Part shown: piece by piece, positions 52,736 to 61,733 of the stretch | How positions within the stretch are numbered: the first letter of the stretch is position 1 | Layout: each line of letters starts with the position of its first letter | NCBI RefSeq assembly: GCF_009733845.1 | Contig: NZ_WNXZ01000010.1 | Location: 32,501-96,500, forward strand | Origin: Pseudactinotalea terrae | Lineage (GTDB): Bacteria > Actinomycetota > Actinomycetes > Actinomycetales > Beutenbergiaceae | Direction of reading: 5' to 3' | Length of the DNA stretch: 64,000 bases | Translations under genes and position numbers: made by a program | The notes under the pieces: generated by a model | Seen by the model: only the letters and a program-made list of their open reading frames with translations | Database searches by the model: none | What the model was told of the DNA's origin: nothing

Positions 52736-54235
52736 CTAGGCGGTGCCCGTGAGACGGCCGCGCAGCCGCACGGACGGAACGACGAGCCAGCGACCCTTGC
52801 CGTCGCGGACGCACCGCAGCCGGCCGGCGTGCAGCTCGATGTGGCAGTGCTGGCAGAGCGGGATGCCGTTCTCGACATCGGTCTCCCCGCCCTGCGACCA
52901 CCAGACCGGATGGTGGATCTCCGTAAAACCGGGCGGCGCATGACAGCCCGGGTTCTGGCACCCACCGGGGTAGGCGGTGAGGATCGCGCGGCGCTGGTGG
53001 GGCGTGTGGGAGCGGCGGGCTCGGCCCAGCTTGAGCGGGAGGCCGTCATCGTTGAGGAGACACGCCTGGATGTGCCCGTCGCAGAGGATGCGGCCGGCCA
53101 CGTGGGCCGGGATCTGCTCTCCGCTCTGGTCGAGCCGGGCGACTCCTGCGCCTGTGCGGGCGTGCTCGGCGAGCTCGGACTCGCTGATGGTGACCACCAG
53201 CGTGGCGGCCTCGCCGCCGATGCGCGGGGCATCGGCGAGCTCCATCGCTCGGGTGATCAGCCCGACGAGCGTGTCAGCCTGTCGCTGGGCCGTGCTGCGA
53301 TCGTCAAGGCGACCGTGGCGGTGGAGGCCGGCGCCTGGTTCGTCAACGGCCGTGGTCGGACTTCCGCCGGCGGGAGTGCTCGGGTCCCCGTCCCCGTCCC
53401 CGTCGCCGTACCGGATCGGTGTGCGGGGCGCGTTGTGGGCGTCGAGCGCAAGCCGGAGCGCTTCTCCTTGGTCCGGCGGCAGCAGGAGCTTCCCGACCCA
53501 CATGCCATCGGTGCGGCGACCGAGGGTGAAGGAGCGTTCGCGACGCTGCTCCTCGTAGGTGGGTTCGGGGCCATCGGGATCGATCGCATCGCGCCAGGCG
53601 CGCGCCTGCACACCGAGCAGCTCGGGTGACAGCGGAAGCTGGGGCTCGCGCTCGGGTGCCGTCGCCTCGTCGTCGTGCAGATCCTCATCCATGGGGGATC
53701 CGACAGCCGCGGCGACCAGTGCACGTTCGGCTGCATCGAGAGCGTCCGGGTGTGCTCGCGGCGAGGCCTGGAGCAGATGCTGGCGGATCACCAGCGACTG
53801 GTCGAGGCTGACCGTTCCTGCGGCGAATGCCGATGCCATGCGCGGGAACAGCGGCGGGAGAAGCCCGGTCGAACCGACGCCTCGTGGGGTGGTTGCTGCC
53901 GCGACATGCCGCCATCGAATGAGTGTGCGACGGCTCGCTCCGGTCAGGGACATCAGCAGGGCTGCGGCATCGCGGAAGCCGTACGTGCAGGCGACCGACC
54001 GGTCGGGCTCGGCGCGTCTGCACTGCTCCTCCACCGCGTGCACGGTCCGCACGATCACCGCGTCGGCGAGGCGCACGACCGCAGCGGCGTGCTCCGCCGC
54101 AGCCATGAGCTGCGTGGCGTCAAGAGCGGACAACGAGCCGGAGCCGTGTGCCGCGGCTGCCAGTGCGTCGTGGGCACGAGCGAGCAGAGCCACAGCATCT
54201 GCCGCGTGCTCGCCGACCTCGGCCACCTGGTCCAT
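52736..54235 (-). CDS. DUF222 domain HNH endonuclease
   Basis: A 499-aa protein. DUF222 helical region about 1-330 (VVRLADAVIVRTVHAVEEQC, ASAFAAGTVSLDQSLVIRQH), with a DGDGDGD-rich low-complexity stretch near residue 280. The C-terminal HNH fold is GGCQNPGCHAPPGFTEIHHP, WWSQGGETDVENGIPLCQHC, HIELH, with both zinc-binding CxxC pairs and the HH/N/H catalytic set. Actinobacterial genomes carry many such paralogs, suspected to be mobile or intron-derived. Biological role unknown. Confidence 0.92.
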   Translation of the reverse strand: MDQVAEVGEHAADAVALLARAHDALAAAAHGSGSLSALDATQLMAAAEHAAAVVRLADAVIVRTVHAVEEQCRRAEPDRSVACTYGFRDAAALLMSLTGASRRTLIRWRHVAAATTPRGVGSTGLLPPLFPRMASAFAAGTVSLDQSLVIRQHLLQASPRAHPDALDAAERALVAAAVGSPMDEDLHDDEATAPEREPQLPLSPELLGVQARAWRDAIDPDGPEPTYEEQRRERSFTLGRRTDGMWVGKLLLPPDQGEALRLALDAHNAPRTPIRYGDGDGDGDPSTPAGGSPTTAVDEPGAGLHRHGRLDDRSTAQRQADTLVGLITRAMELADAPRIGGEAATLVVTISESELAEHARTGAGVARLDQSGEQIPAHVAGRILCDGHIQACLLNDDGLPLKLGRARRSHTPHQRRAILTAYPGGCQNPGCHAPPGFTEIHHPVWWSQGGETDVENGIPLCQHCHIELHAGRLRCVRDGKGRWLVVPSVRLRGRLTGTA

Positions 54236-54335
54236 ACGATGACACTACACCATGCACGAACAGATGTGCTAGTCCTTCGTCTACATCGCTTGCAGGGTGT
54301 CTCGTCCGGGCGCACCGCCCGGTAACGTGCCGACG

Positions 54336-54851
54336 ATGACGGACACCTCGGACACTCCCGGCAGCAGCCCGCGGCTGGTGCTCATGTGCGGGCCGGCGGG
54401 GGCGGGGAAGTCGACTCATGCGCAGGCGCTCGAGGCGGAGGGCTGCACGCGGGTGGCGATCGACGACCTGCTCTGGGAACAGGGCTGCACCGAGCACCCT
54501 GTGCCCGAGCGCGCCGCCGCCCGCGCGGCGGTCGAGCTGGCAGCACGGGTGGGTGCGCTGCTCGACCGGGGGCACGACGTCGTGGTGGACAGAGCCTTCC
54601 CGACGCGCGCCTCGCGGGAGGAGTATCGGCGGCTCGGTGCCGAGCGCGGCGCCGTCGTCGAGGTGGTGTTCGTGTCGACGCCGCGGGAGGTGGCGCTGGC
54701 GCGCGTCGCGTCACGTGCCGGCTCGCACGCGCACGACATCGTGCTGACCCCGGAGCTGGCCGCTGCCTACTACGACGGGTTCGAGATCCCCGGTCCCGAG
54801 GAGGGGCCCCTGTCAGTGGTCTCGGGCGACGGTGGCGGCGCGACGAGGTGA
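54336..54851 (+). CDS. P-loop kinase-like ATPase (AAA_33 / zeta-toxin-like fold)
   Basis: A 171-aa protein. Walker A is LMCGPAGAGKSTHAQALEAE. A lid and Asp base follow (DVVVDRAFPTRASREEYRRL, VEVVFVSTPREVALARVASR). It is similar to small-molecule kinases and zeta-like proteins; the substrate is unknown. No antitoxin gene is adjacent, which argues against a toxin-antitoxin pair. ATG 54336. Confidence 0.82.
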   Translation: MTDTSDTPGSSPRLVLMCGPAGAGKSTHAQALEAEGCTRVAIDDLLWEQGCTEHPVPERAAARAAVELAARVGALLDRGHDVVVDRAFPTRASREEYRRLGAERGAVVEVVFVSTPREVALARVASRAGSHAHDIVLTPELAAAYYDGFEIPGPEEGPLSVVSGDGGGATR

Positions 54852-54911
54852 GCCGGCCGCCCGGACCGCCTCCGCCGTCGGCCCGGCGTGTCGCAAGGTG
54901 TGTCGCGGGAG

Positions 54912-55022
54912 TTGTCCACGGGCCTTGTTCCAGGCGGCGTCCACAGCCTGTGAAGGGGCGTGATCCGGGCGCTGACGGCGTTGTTCACACCTGTTGAGAG
55001 ACCCTGTGGACAACTGTCCACA
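54912..55022. promoter_or_regulatory. DnaA-box cluster upstream of dnaB
   Basis: Against the actinobacterial box TTGTCCACA: TTGTCCACG (54912-54920), GCGTCCACA (54937-54945, weaker), TTGTTCACA (54981-54989), TGTGGACAA (55005-55013, a perfect box on the minus strand) and CTGTCCACA (55014-55022). The last two abut head to head. The 385-bp gap 54852-55236 contains no gene. It may titrate DnaA or control dnaB; there is no dnaA or dnaN here to make it the origin. Confidence 0.7.
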
Positions 55023-55236
55023 CGGACTCCACAGGTTGGGGATGCTTCTCCCCAGGTGCGTGTGGATCGGCTGGGTCGACGGCGGCTGGCGGAGGGCGCT
55101 AGCGTCGCGCGGGTGCCGTCGACGGTGAGGGCTCCGAAGGGGTCTTGCCGATGCTGCGGCGCGGGATGTCAGTGGTGGCTGAGAGCCTGAGGGCGATGGG
55201 GGAGAGGACGACGATGAGGGCGCGGAGGCAGCTGAC

Positions 55237-57543
55237 GTGAGCGTGGCAGAACTGGCTCCGCAGGGGAACTTCGAGCGCACCCCGCCGCAGGATGTCGCGG
55301 CCGAGCAGAGTGTTCTCGGCGGCATGATGCTGAGCAAGGATGCGATCGCGGATGTGGTCGAGACGGTGCGCGGCACCGACTTCTACCGACCGGCGCACGA
55401 GTCGATCTACGACGCGATCGTGGACCTGTACGGGCGCGGCGAGCCTGCTGACGCCGTCACGGTCTCGGCTGAGCTGACCAAGCGCGGCGAGCTGGCCCGC
55501 ATCGGTGGGGCGCCCTACCTGCACACCTTGATCAGCTCGGTCCCCACGGCGGCGAACGCGGGCTTCTACGCGCGGATCGTGCGGGAGCGTGCGGTGCTGC
55601 GCAAGCTGGTCGATGCCGGCACGCGCATCGCACAGCTCGGGTACGCCACCGATGGTGGTGACGTCGACGAGCTCGTGAACACCGCGCAGGCCGAGGTCTA
55701 CGCCGTGACGGAGCGGCGCACGAGCGAGGACTACATCCCGCTCAAGGACATCCTCAACGGCACGATGGAGGAGATCGACGCCGCCTCCCACCGTGGCGAG
55801 GGGATGATCGGCGTCCCCACCGGGTTCAAGGATCTCGACACCTTGACCAACGGCCTGCACCCCGGCCAGATGATCGTGGTGGCGGCCAGGCCGGCCGTGG
55901 GCAAGTCGACCCTGGGACTCGACATCGCCCGTTCGGCGTCGATCAAGAACGGTCAGACGTCGGTGATCTTCTCGCTGGAGATGAGCCGCAACGAGATCGC
56001 GATGCGCATGCTCAGCGCGGAGTCGCAGGTGCCGCTGCAGAACCTGCGCAAGGGCAACATGCGCGACGAGGACTGGACCCGCCTCGCACGCACGATGGGC
56101 AAGCTGAGTGACGCACCGCTGTTCGTCGACGACAGCCCCAACATGTCGTTGATGGAGATCCGCGCCAAGTGCCGGCGGCTGAAGCAGCGTCACGACCTCA
56201 AGCTCGTGATCATCGACTACCTCCAGCTGATGAGCTCGGGCAAGCGCGTCGAGTCGCGCCAGCAGGAGGTCTCGGAGTTCTCGCGTGCGCTCAAGCTGCT
56301 CGCCAAGGAGCTCGAGGTCCCGGTCATCGCGATCTCGCAGCTGAACCGTGGCTCCGAGCAGCGCACCGACAAGAAGCCGCAGATGAGCGACCTTCGCGAA
56401 TCGGGCTGCTTGACGGCTGATACCCGGATCCTGCGTGCCGACACCGGCGCCGAGACGACGATGGGGGAGCTGTTCGCTTCCGGCGCCAAGGACGTCCCGG
56501 TGTGGGCCCTGGATGAGCGCCTCAAGTACGTGCGACGCCACCTGACCCACGTGTTCTCGACCGGTGTGAAGGAGACCTTCCGCCTCCGGCTTGCCTCGGG
56601 CAAGGAAGTCACCGCGACGGCGAATCACCCGTTCCTCACATACCCGGGCTGGACGCCACTCGAGGATCTCGAGCCTGGCTCACGTATCGGTGTGCCCCGA
56701 CACGTCCCTGCACCCGAGGTGTACGAACAGGGGTGGAGTGACGAAAAGGTCGTGGCGTGCGCGCGCGCACTCGTTCTCGACCGGGAGCATGACGCCGCGA
56801 TTCCCGCGGCCATCCACCACGTCCCGAAGAGTCAACTTGCTCGGTTCTTGCGGGCATGGTGGTCGCGCGCGGGTCGGGTCGGCCAGCACGGTGTGTCGAC
56901 GGTGGCTGCGAGCGCGGCGGTTCGCGACGGATTGTCGCGGCTGCTGCTGCGGTTCGGGATCTCGACTGTCGTGACCGATGGCGGAGTGCTGAGCGTCGTT
57001 GGCAGCGACGACCTGCGACGGTTCCTGCAGGAGATCGGTATCGATGGCCCCGAGGGCGCTCCCGCGGAAGCGCTCCTGGATCGTGTTCGCGCACGCCAGT
57101 CGGCTCGGTCGACGGACGCCGCCCGTCTGCCGGTGTGGTCGAGCGTGGAAACCGCGATCGGTGGGCCTGCCACTTCCGCGGAAGCACCGGCGATGGGTGC
57201 CGTGGCGACCCTGCTCGCTGATGAAGGCCTCGAGATCGAGGCCGTCAATGACGTGCTCTGGGACGAGGTCGTGGAGATCACGCCGCTCGGTGAGCAGGAG
57301 GTCTTCGATGCCACCGTCGTCGGTACCCACAACTTCATCGCCAACGGCATCGCTGTCCACAACTCCATCGAGCAGGATGCCGACGTCGTGATCCTGCTCC
57401 ACCGCGAGGACATGTACGAGAAGGAGTCGCCGCGCGCCGGCGAGGCAGACATGATCGTCGCGAAGCACAGGAACGGGCCGACCGACACGATCGTCGTCGC
57501 GTTCCAGGGACACTACGCACGGTTCTTCGACATGGCGCAGTAG
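55237..57543 (+). CDS. dnaB: Replicative DNA helicase DnaB containing an intein
   Basis: A 768-aa precursor; removing residues 391-709 leaves a 449-aa DnaB of normal length. The N-domain begins ERTPPQDVAAEQSVLGGMML. The RecA-like core has Walker A RPAVGKST (218-225), LVIIDYLQLM (Walker B) and RESG|SIEQDADVVILLHRED around the splice site. It is the hexameric helicase that unwinds the fork. GTG 55237 follows CGGAGG at a slightly long spacing. The intein must splice for activity. A Type I R-M operon follows 144 bp downstream. Confidence 0.95.
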   Translation: MSVAELAPQGNFERTPPQDVAAEQSVLGGMMLSKDAIADVVETVRGTDFYRPAHESIYDAIVDLYGRGEPADAVTVSAELTKRGELARIGGAPYLHTLISSVPTAANAGFYARIVRERAVLRKLVDAGTRIAQLGYATDGGDVDELVNTAQAEVYAVTERRTSEDYIPLKDILNGTMEEIDAASHRGEGMIGVPTGFKDLDTLTNGLHPGQMIVVAARPAVGKSTLGLDIARSASIKNGQTSVIFSLEMSRNEIAMRMLSAESQVPLQNLRKGNMRDEDWTRLARTMGKLSDAPLFVDDSPNMSLMEIRAKCRRLKQRHDLKLVIIDYLQLMSSGKRVESRQQEVSEFSRALKLLAKELEVPVIAISQLNRGSEQRTDKKPQMSDLRESGCLTADTRILRADTGAETTMGELFASGAKDVPVWALDERLKYVRRHLTHVFSTGVKETFRLRLASGKEVTATANHPFLTYPGWTPLEDLEPGSRIGVPRHVPAPEVYEQGWSDEKVVACARALVLDREHDAAIPAAIHHVPKSQLARFLRAWWSRAGRVGQHGVSTVAASAAVRDGLSRLLLRFGISTVVTDGGVLSVVGSDDLRRFLQEIGIDGPEGAPAEALLDRVRARQSARSTDAARLPVWSSVETAIGGPATSAEAPAMGAVATLLADEGLEIEAVNDVLWDEVVEITPLGEQEVFDATVVGTHNFIANGIAVHNSIEQDADVVILLHREDMYEKESPRAGEADMIVAKHRNGPTDTIVVAFQGHYARFFDMAQ
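56407..57363 (+). other. DnaB intein (319 aa) with degenerate homing-endonuclease remnant
   Basis: The N-terminal splice block begins Cys391 (CLTADTRIL); block B is ATANHPFLTYPGW. Blocks F and G are VVGTHNFIANGIAVHN, ending Asn709 before Ser710, so the +1 nucleophile is Ser. The site (RESG/SIEQD) is the same one used by the Synechocystis DnaB intein. The middle has a LAGLIDADG-like half (QLARFLRAWWSRAGRVG, LLLRFGIS) where the catalytic acidic residue is replaced, and no first motif is visible. The stretch looks less GC-rich than the exteins. Confidence 0.9.
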
Positions 57544-57618
57544 GGCGCCGAGGCTTGTCGTCCACATGGCTCCTCTGCATCACCACGCATGAGTGCCGGT
57601 TTCCGCCTTCAGATCGGA

Positions 57619-57687
57619 TTGACAGGAGCAGCGGGCATCGATACCCGCAGGAGCGCGCCACCGATGCTCCAACCGTAGGATCTGAGC
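57619..57687 (+). promoter_or_regulatory. hsdR promoter region with palindrome
   Basis: TTGACA at 57619-57624 is a consensus -35. GCGGGCATCGATACCCGC at 57631-57648 is an 18-bp palindrome with one mismatched pair, a candidate operator. TAGGAT at 57676-57681 ends six bases before the hsdR ATG (57688), where no Shine-Dalgarno exists, consistent with a leaderless transcript. Confidence 0.5.
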
Positions 57688-60465
57688 ATGTCGCTAAAGT
57701 CGGGGGATGATCGCCTGGCCGCAGAGCAGCGGGCCAGGGTCCTCATCGATGCACAGCTGACGGCCGCGGGTTGGAGCGTCCAGGACGGCGGGGATCTCAA
57801 CCTTTTCGCCGGCTCAGGCGTCGCCGTGCGTGAGGCCGTCATGGCTTCTGGCCACGGTCGTACCGATTACTTGCTGTACGTCGACCGGCAGGTCGTGGGT
57901 GTGATCGAGGCCAAGCCTGAGGGCACGACGCTCTCGGGTGTGGAGTGGCAGTCCGCGATGTACGCGACCGGCCTGCCCGAGGCGCACCGCAAGCGCGCCG
58001 TCCTCGTCGAGGACCGTCTGCCGTTCGTATTCGAGGCGTCTGGCTCTGAGACCCACTTCACGAACGGCTACGACCCTGATCCTCGATCCAGGGAGGTTTT
58101 CAGTTTTCCCATGCCGGAGACGCTGGCGCGTGTGATGCGGGACGCCGATGCGGATCCTGAACGCCCGACGTGGCGCGCCAAGGTGGCGACCCTTCCCGAG
58201 CTGGATCAGGTGCCGCTGCGACCAGCGCAGGTCCTAGCGATCAAGGGCACCGAGCGGTCACTTGCGGAGCAGCGATTCGACCGCTCGCTCATCCAGATGG
58301 CAACCGGTGCTGGAAAGACCTATACCGCGGTGACGCTGGCGTACCGCCTGCTGAAGTACGGCGGGTTCTCGAAGGTCCTGTTCCTGGTCGACCGCAACAA
58401 TCTCGCCGACCAGACCTTGGCGGAGTTCCAGAACTACACGACCCCGGATGATGGGCGCCGGTTCTCCGAGATCTACAACGTCGACAAGCTCACCGGCGCC
58501 GGGATGCTCGCATCGTCGAATGTCGTGATCTCCACGATCCAGCGCGTGTTCAAGGTCCTCAATGGCAACGAGGTTCCTGGAACAGACGACCCGCAGCTCG
58601 ACGACTGGACACCGGACTCGGCGGTCACGGTCTCGTACAGCCCGAGCATGCCCCCGGAGACATTCGATCTGGTGATCGTCGATGAGGCGCACCGCTCGAT
58701 CTACGGCGTCTGGCGTGGAGTGCTGGAGTACTTCGACGCGCACATGGTCGGGCTGACCGCGACGCCGGGCAAGCAGACGTTCGCGTTCTTCCGCCAGAAC
58801 CTGGTCTCCTCCTACACTTACCAGGAGTCGGTCGCGGACCAGGTGAACGTCGACTTCGACATCTACCGCATCAAGACCAAGGTCACCCACGAGGGCGGCA
58901 CCCTCCCGGCCGGGGTGTTCGTCCCGAAGGTGGACAAACGCACCCGGGTGCAGCGCATCGAGCAGATCGACGAGGACGTCGACTACACCGCCGGCCAGCT
59001 CGACCGCGCGGTGACGAACCCGAACCAGATCCGCCTGGTCCTCGAGACGTTCCGCGACCGGCTGTTCACCGAGATCTTCCCCGGCCGGACGGCGGTGCCC
59101 AAGACTCTGATCTTCGCCAAGGACGACGCGCACGCCGAGCAGATCGTCACCCTGGTGCGGCAGGTGTTCGGCAAGGGCAACGAGTTCGCCGCGAAGATCA
59201 CCTACGCCGCCAACGACCCCAAGGGTCAGCTCCAGGCGTTCCGTACCTCCCCGAAGCTGCGGATCGCGGTCACGGTCGACATGATCGCGACCGGTACTGA
59301 CGTGAAACCGCTGGAGTGCGTGTTCTTCCTGCGGGACGTGAAGACGGCGCAGTACTTCGAGCAGATGAAGGGCCGCGGCGCCCGTACCATCGCCCCGGCC
59401 GACTTTCGGGCCGTCACCCCGGACCCGGCCGCCAAGCAAAAGACCCGGTTCGTGATCGTCGACGCCGTTGGGGTCACTGAGCACGACTTCGTCGAGCCTC
59501 CGCTGAACCGGGATAAGTCGATCTCGCTGGAGCAACTGCTGAAGAAGACGGCGAACCTGACCATCACCGAGGACGAGGTCGCCACCCTCGCCTCCCGCCT
59601 GTCCGCGCTCGAGCTCCAGTTGACCCCGGACGAACGCACCGAGCTCGACAAGGTCGCCGGAGGGTCGCTGAAGCAGATCGTGCGCGGCTTGGTCGACGCC
59701 GTCGACCCCGACAAGCAGGCCGCCGCCCTCCACGAGGCCGGCGACGGCGCGAACCCGGCCGACGTGATCGACGCCCTGATCGAGACGGCGATCGAACCGC
59801 TGGCCGGGAACCCGGACCTGCGGACCCGGATCATGGAGCTGCGCCGCACCCACGACCAGATCATCGACGAGTACAACGCCGACGAGCTCCTTGACGCGTA
59901 CGGCGTCGTCGACCCCGAGCGGGCCAGGTCGCTAGTGGAGGACTGGGGTCAGTACCTAGTCACCCACAGGTCGGAGATCACTGCGATCCAGATCATGGAC
60001 GAGGCGAAGTCCCGCCGTGTCCCGTTCGAGGCGATCAAGGAGCTCGCCGACCGCATCGCCCGCCCGCCGCGCAACTGGACCATGGATCTGATCTGGTCCG
60101 CATACGAGCAGGTCGACGGCGGGCGGGTGCGTCACCGCGACAAGTCCCGCCTCACCGATGTCGTCTCCCTGGTCCGTTATACCCTCGGCGCAGACCCGGA
60201 GCTGGTCCCGTTCGCCGACACCGTCCAGGAGCGCTACGCGGGCTGGCTCCTCCTCCAGCAGCAGGCCGGAACCCAGTTCACCGACACGCAAAGGTGGTGG
60301 CTCGACCGCATGGTCGATGTGATCTCGAACTCCGCCGGTATCACTGCCGACGACCTCGACGAAGCACCCTTCGACGAACGCGGGGGCATCGACGGAGCGC
60401 TGCGAGACCTCGGCGACGAGACGGGCGACCTGCTCGAAGAGCTCAACGAGGAGCTCACCGCGTGA
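57688..60465 (+). CDS. hsdR: Type I restriction endonuclease subunit R (EcoEI-like)
   Basis: A 925-aa motor and nuclease. The PD-(D/E)xK site is Asp60 in RTDYLLY and Glu74-Ala-Lys76 in VIEAKPEG. Helicase domain: Walker A ATGAGKT (205-211), DEAH (332-335), GLTATPG, and motif VI EQMKGRGAR. The C-terminal part (from about 660) is the EcoEI_R_C/DUF3387-like domain that contacts the methylase. It cleaves unmodified DNA after translocation. The next gene starts within its stop (GTGA). First gene of the operon. Confidence 0.95.
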   Translation: MSLKSGDDRLAAEQRARVLIDAQLTAAGWSVQDGGDLNLFAGSGVAVREAVMASGHGRTDYLLYVDRQVVGVIEAKPEGTTLSGVEWQSAMYATGLPEAHRKRAVLVEDRLPFVFEASGSETHFTNGYDPDPRSREVFSFPMPETLARVMRDADADPERPTWRAKVATLPELDQVPLRPAQVLAIKGTERSLAEQRFDRSLIQMATGAGKTYTAVTLAYRLLKYGGFSKVLFLVDRNNLADQTLAEFQNYTTPDDGRRFSEIYNVDKLTGAGMLASSNVVISTIQRVFKVLNGNEVPGTDDPQLDDWTPDSAVTVSYSPSMPPETFDLVIVDEAHRSIYGVWRGVLEYFDAHMVGLTATPGKQTFAFFRQNLVSSYTYQESVADQVNVDFDIYRIKTKVTHEGGTLPAGVFVPKVDKRTRVQRIEQIDEDVDYTAGQLDRAVTNPNQIRLVLETFRDRLFTEIFPGRTAVPKTLIFAKDDAHAEQIVTLVRQVFGKGNEFAAKITYAANDPKGQLQAFRTSPKLRIAVTVDMIATGTDVKPLECVFFLRDVKTAQYFEQMKGRGARTIAPADFRAVTPDPAAKQKTRFVIVDAVGVTEHDFVEPPLNRDKSISLEQLLKKTANLTITEDEVATLASRLSALELQLTPDERTELDKVAGGSLKQIVRGLVDAVDPDKQAAALHEAGDGANPADVIDALIETAIEPLAGNPDLRTRIMELRRTHDQIIDEYNADELLDAYGVVDPERARSLVEDWGQYLVTHRSEITAIQIMDEAKSRRVPFEAIKELADRIARPPRNWTMDLIWSAYEQVDGGRVRHRDKSRLTDVVSLVRYTLGADPELVPFADTVQERYAGWLLLQQQAGTQFTDTQRWWLDRMVDVISNSAGITADDLDEAPFDERGGIDGALRDLGDETGDLLEELNEELTA

Positions 60466-61733
60466 CGATGCTTCCAGATGGCTGGATGGGCACGACCTTG
60501 GGTGACTGCACCACGACGATCCGAAACGGCATCTTCGCGCGGCGGCCGAACGACGAGGGTCTTGGGACCCAGATCTTGCGAATCTCAGCGGTGCGTAATG
60601 GGCGCGTCGACGTCTCGGAACCCAGGTTCGTGGAGGACGTGACGGAGGAGCAGGTTCGAGCCTTCGGTGTTGCTTCGGGCGACATCCTCGTCACGCGGTA
60701 CAACGGCAGTCGCCATCTCGTGGGGATCCCCGGCCTGGTCCCGGAGCACACATCGCCTCTCCTGCATCCGGACAAGCTCATCCGCGTGGTGATCGACACA
60801 TCGTTCGTCGACGAGCGGTTCGTGAACTACCAGCTCCAGGCTCCTCAGACCCGTAAGTTCCTTGAACCCCGCATTCGAACCACGGCGGGCCAGTCGGGCA
60901 TCGCTGGCCGCGACGTACGTGACATCCCGCTTGTCCTGCCGAGGCTCGACGAGCAGCGACGGATCGTCGAGATCCTAGAAGACCACCTCTCCCGCCTCGA
61001 CGCTGCAAGCGGTGCCATCGTGCGCCAAATCGACAGCGTCGGCCTCCTACGGCTGTCTCGCGTTCAGGAAGTTCGATCGCACGCCATCGAGTTGGGTGCC
61101 GACCTACGTCGGGTCGGCGACATCGCGACGACAGCCCTCGGCAAGATGCTCGATGCGAAGCGCGTCGCGGGGGTTCCAACCCCATACCTGCGCAACATCA
61201 ACGTCCGATGGGGCAGCGTGGACACATCGGACGTGTTCGATGTCCCGCTGACGGACCAGGAGCGGTCTCGCTTCGAACTGCGGAGAGGAGACGTGTTGGT
61301 GTGCGAGGGCGGTGAACCTGGAAGATGCGCGGTCTGGGAGGGATCCAGCTCACTGATGACCTACCAGAAGGCACTCCATCGCGTCCGTGCCAACCCAGAT
61401 CTGATCGACCCCCACTTCCTCGCGCTGATGCTCGAACACTTCATCCGAAGTGGGCGAGGAGATCCTCTGTTCACTGGCACGACGATCAAGCACTTGCCTC
61501 AGGAGAAGCTTCGGATCATCGAGCTTCCTGTACCGCCGCTCGAGGACCAGCGACGCGTCGTCGCCGAGTCGGCGTCCTTCGACGTGTCAGTCCAGCGCCT
61601 CAAAGACGGGCTGATGGCCGCCAACCGTCGCGCAGACGCGTTGCGCTGCTCACTGCTTACGGCGGCGTTCTCAGGGAAGCTATCTGGAACCGTGGCCGAC
61701 ACCGAGCGAGTTGAGGAGATGGCCAGTGTCTGA
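60462..61733 (+). CDS. hsdS: Type I restriction-modification specificity subunit S
   Basis: A 423-aa protein from GTG 60462 (VTMLPDGWMGTTLGD), overlapping hsdR by 4 bp. Two target-recognition halves (about 1-165 and 205-360) are each followed by a helical spacer: LDEQRRIVEILEDHLSRLDA and LEDQRRVVAESASFDVSVQR. Each half reads one half of a bipartite target. The gene appears visibly lower in GC than the surrounding chromosome, usual for hsdS and suggestive of horizontal exchange. Confidence 0.93.
   Translation: MTMLPDGWMGTTLGDCTTTIRNGIFARRPNDEGLGTQILRISAVRNGRVDVSEPRFVEDVTEEQVRAFGVASGDILVTRYNGSRHLVGIPGLVPEHTSPLLHPDKLIRVVIDTSFVDERFVNYQLQAPQTRKFLEPRIRTTAGQSGIAGRDVRDIPLVLPRLDEQRRIVEILEDHLSRLDAASGAIVRQIDSVGLLRLSRVQEVRSHAIELGADLRRVGDIATTALGKMLDAKRVAGVPTPYLRNINVRWGSVDTSDVFDVPLTDQERSRFELRRGDVLVCEGGEPGRCAVWEGSSSLMTYQKALHRVRANPDLIDPHFLALMLEHFIRSGRGDPLFTGTTIKHLPQEKLRIIELPVPPLEDQRRVVAESASFDVSVQRLKDGLMAANRRADALRCSLLTAAFSGKLSGTVADTERVEEMASV

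Noticed and set aside
54336..54851. Zeta-type toxin of a toxin-antitoxin pair
   Set aside because: Only the P-loop kinase fold supports it. No small antitoxin frame precedes or follows, and the protein is also similar to ordinary small-molecule kinases.
54852..55236. Chromosomal replication origin
   Set aside because: DnaA boxes are present but dnaA, dnaN, rpmH and an AT-rich unwinding element are not. I report it only as a box cluster.
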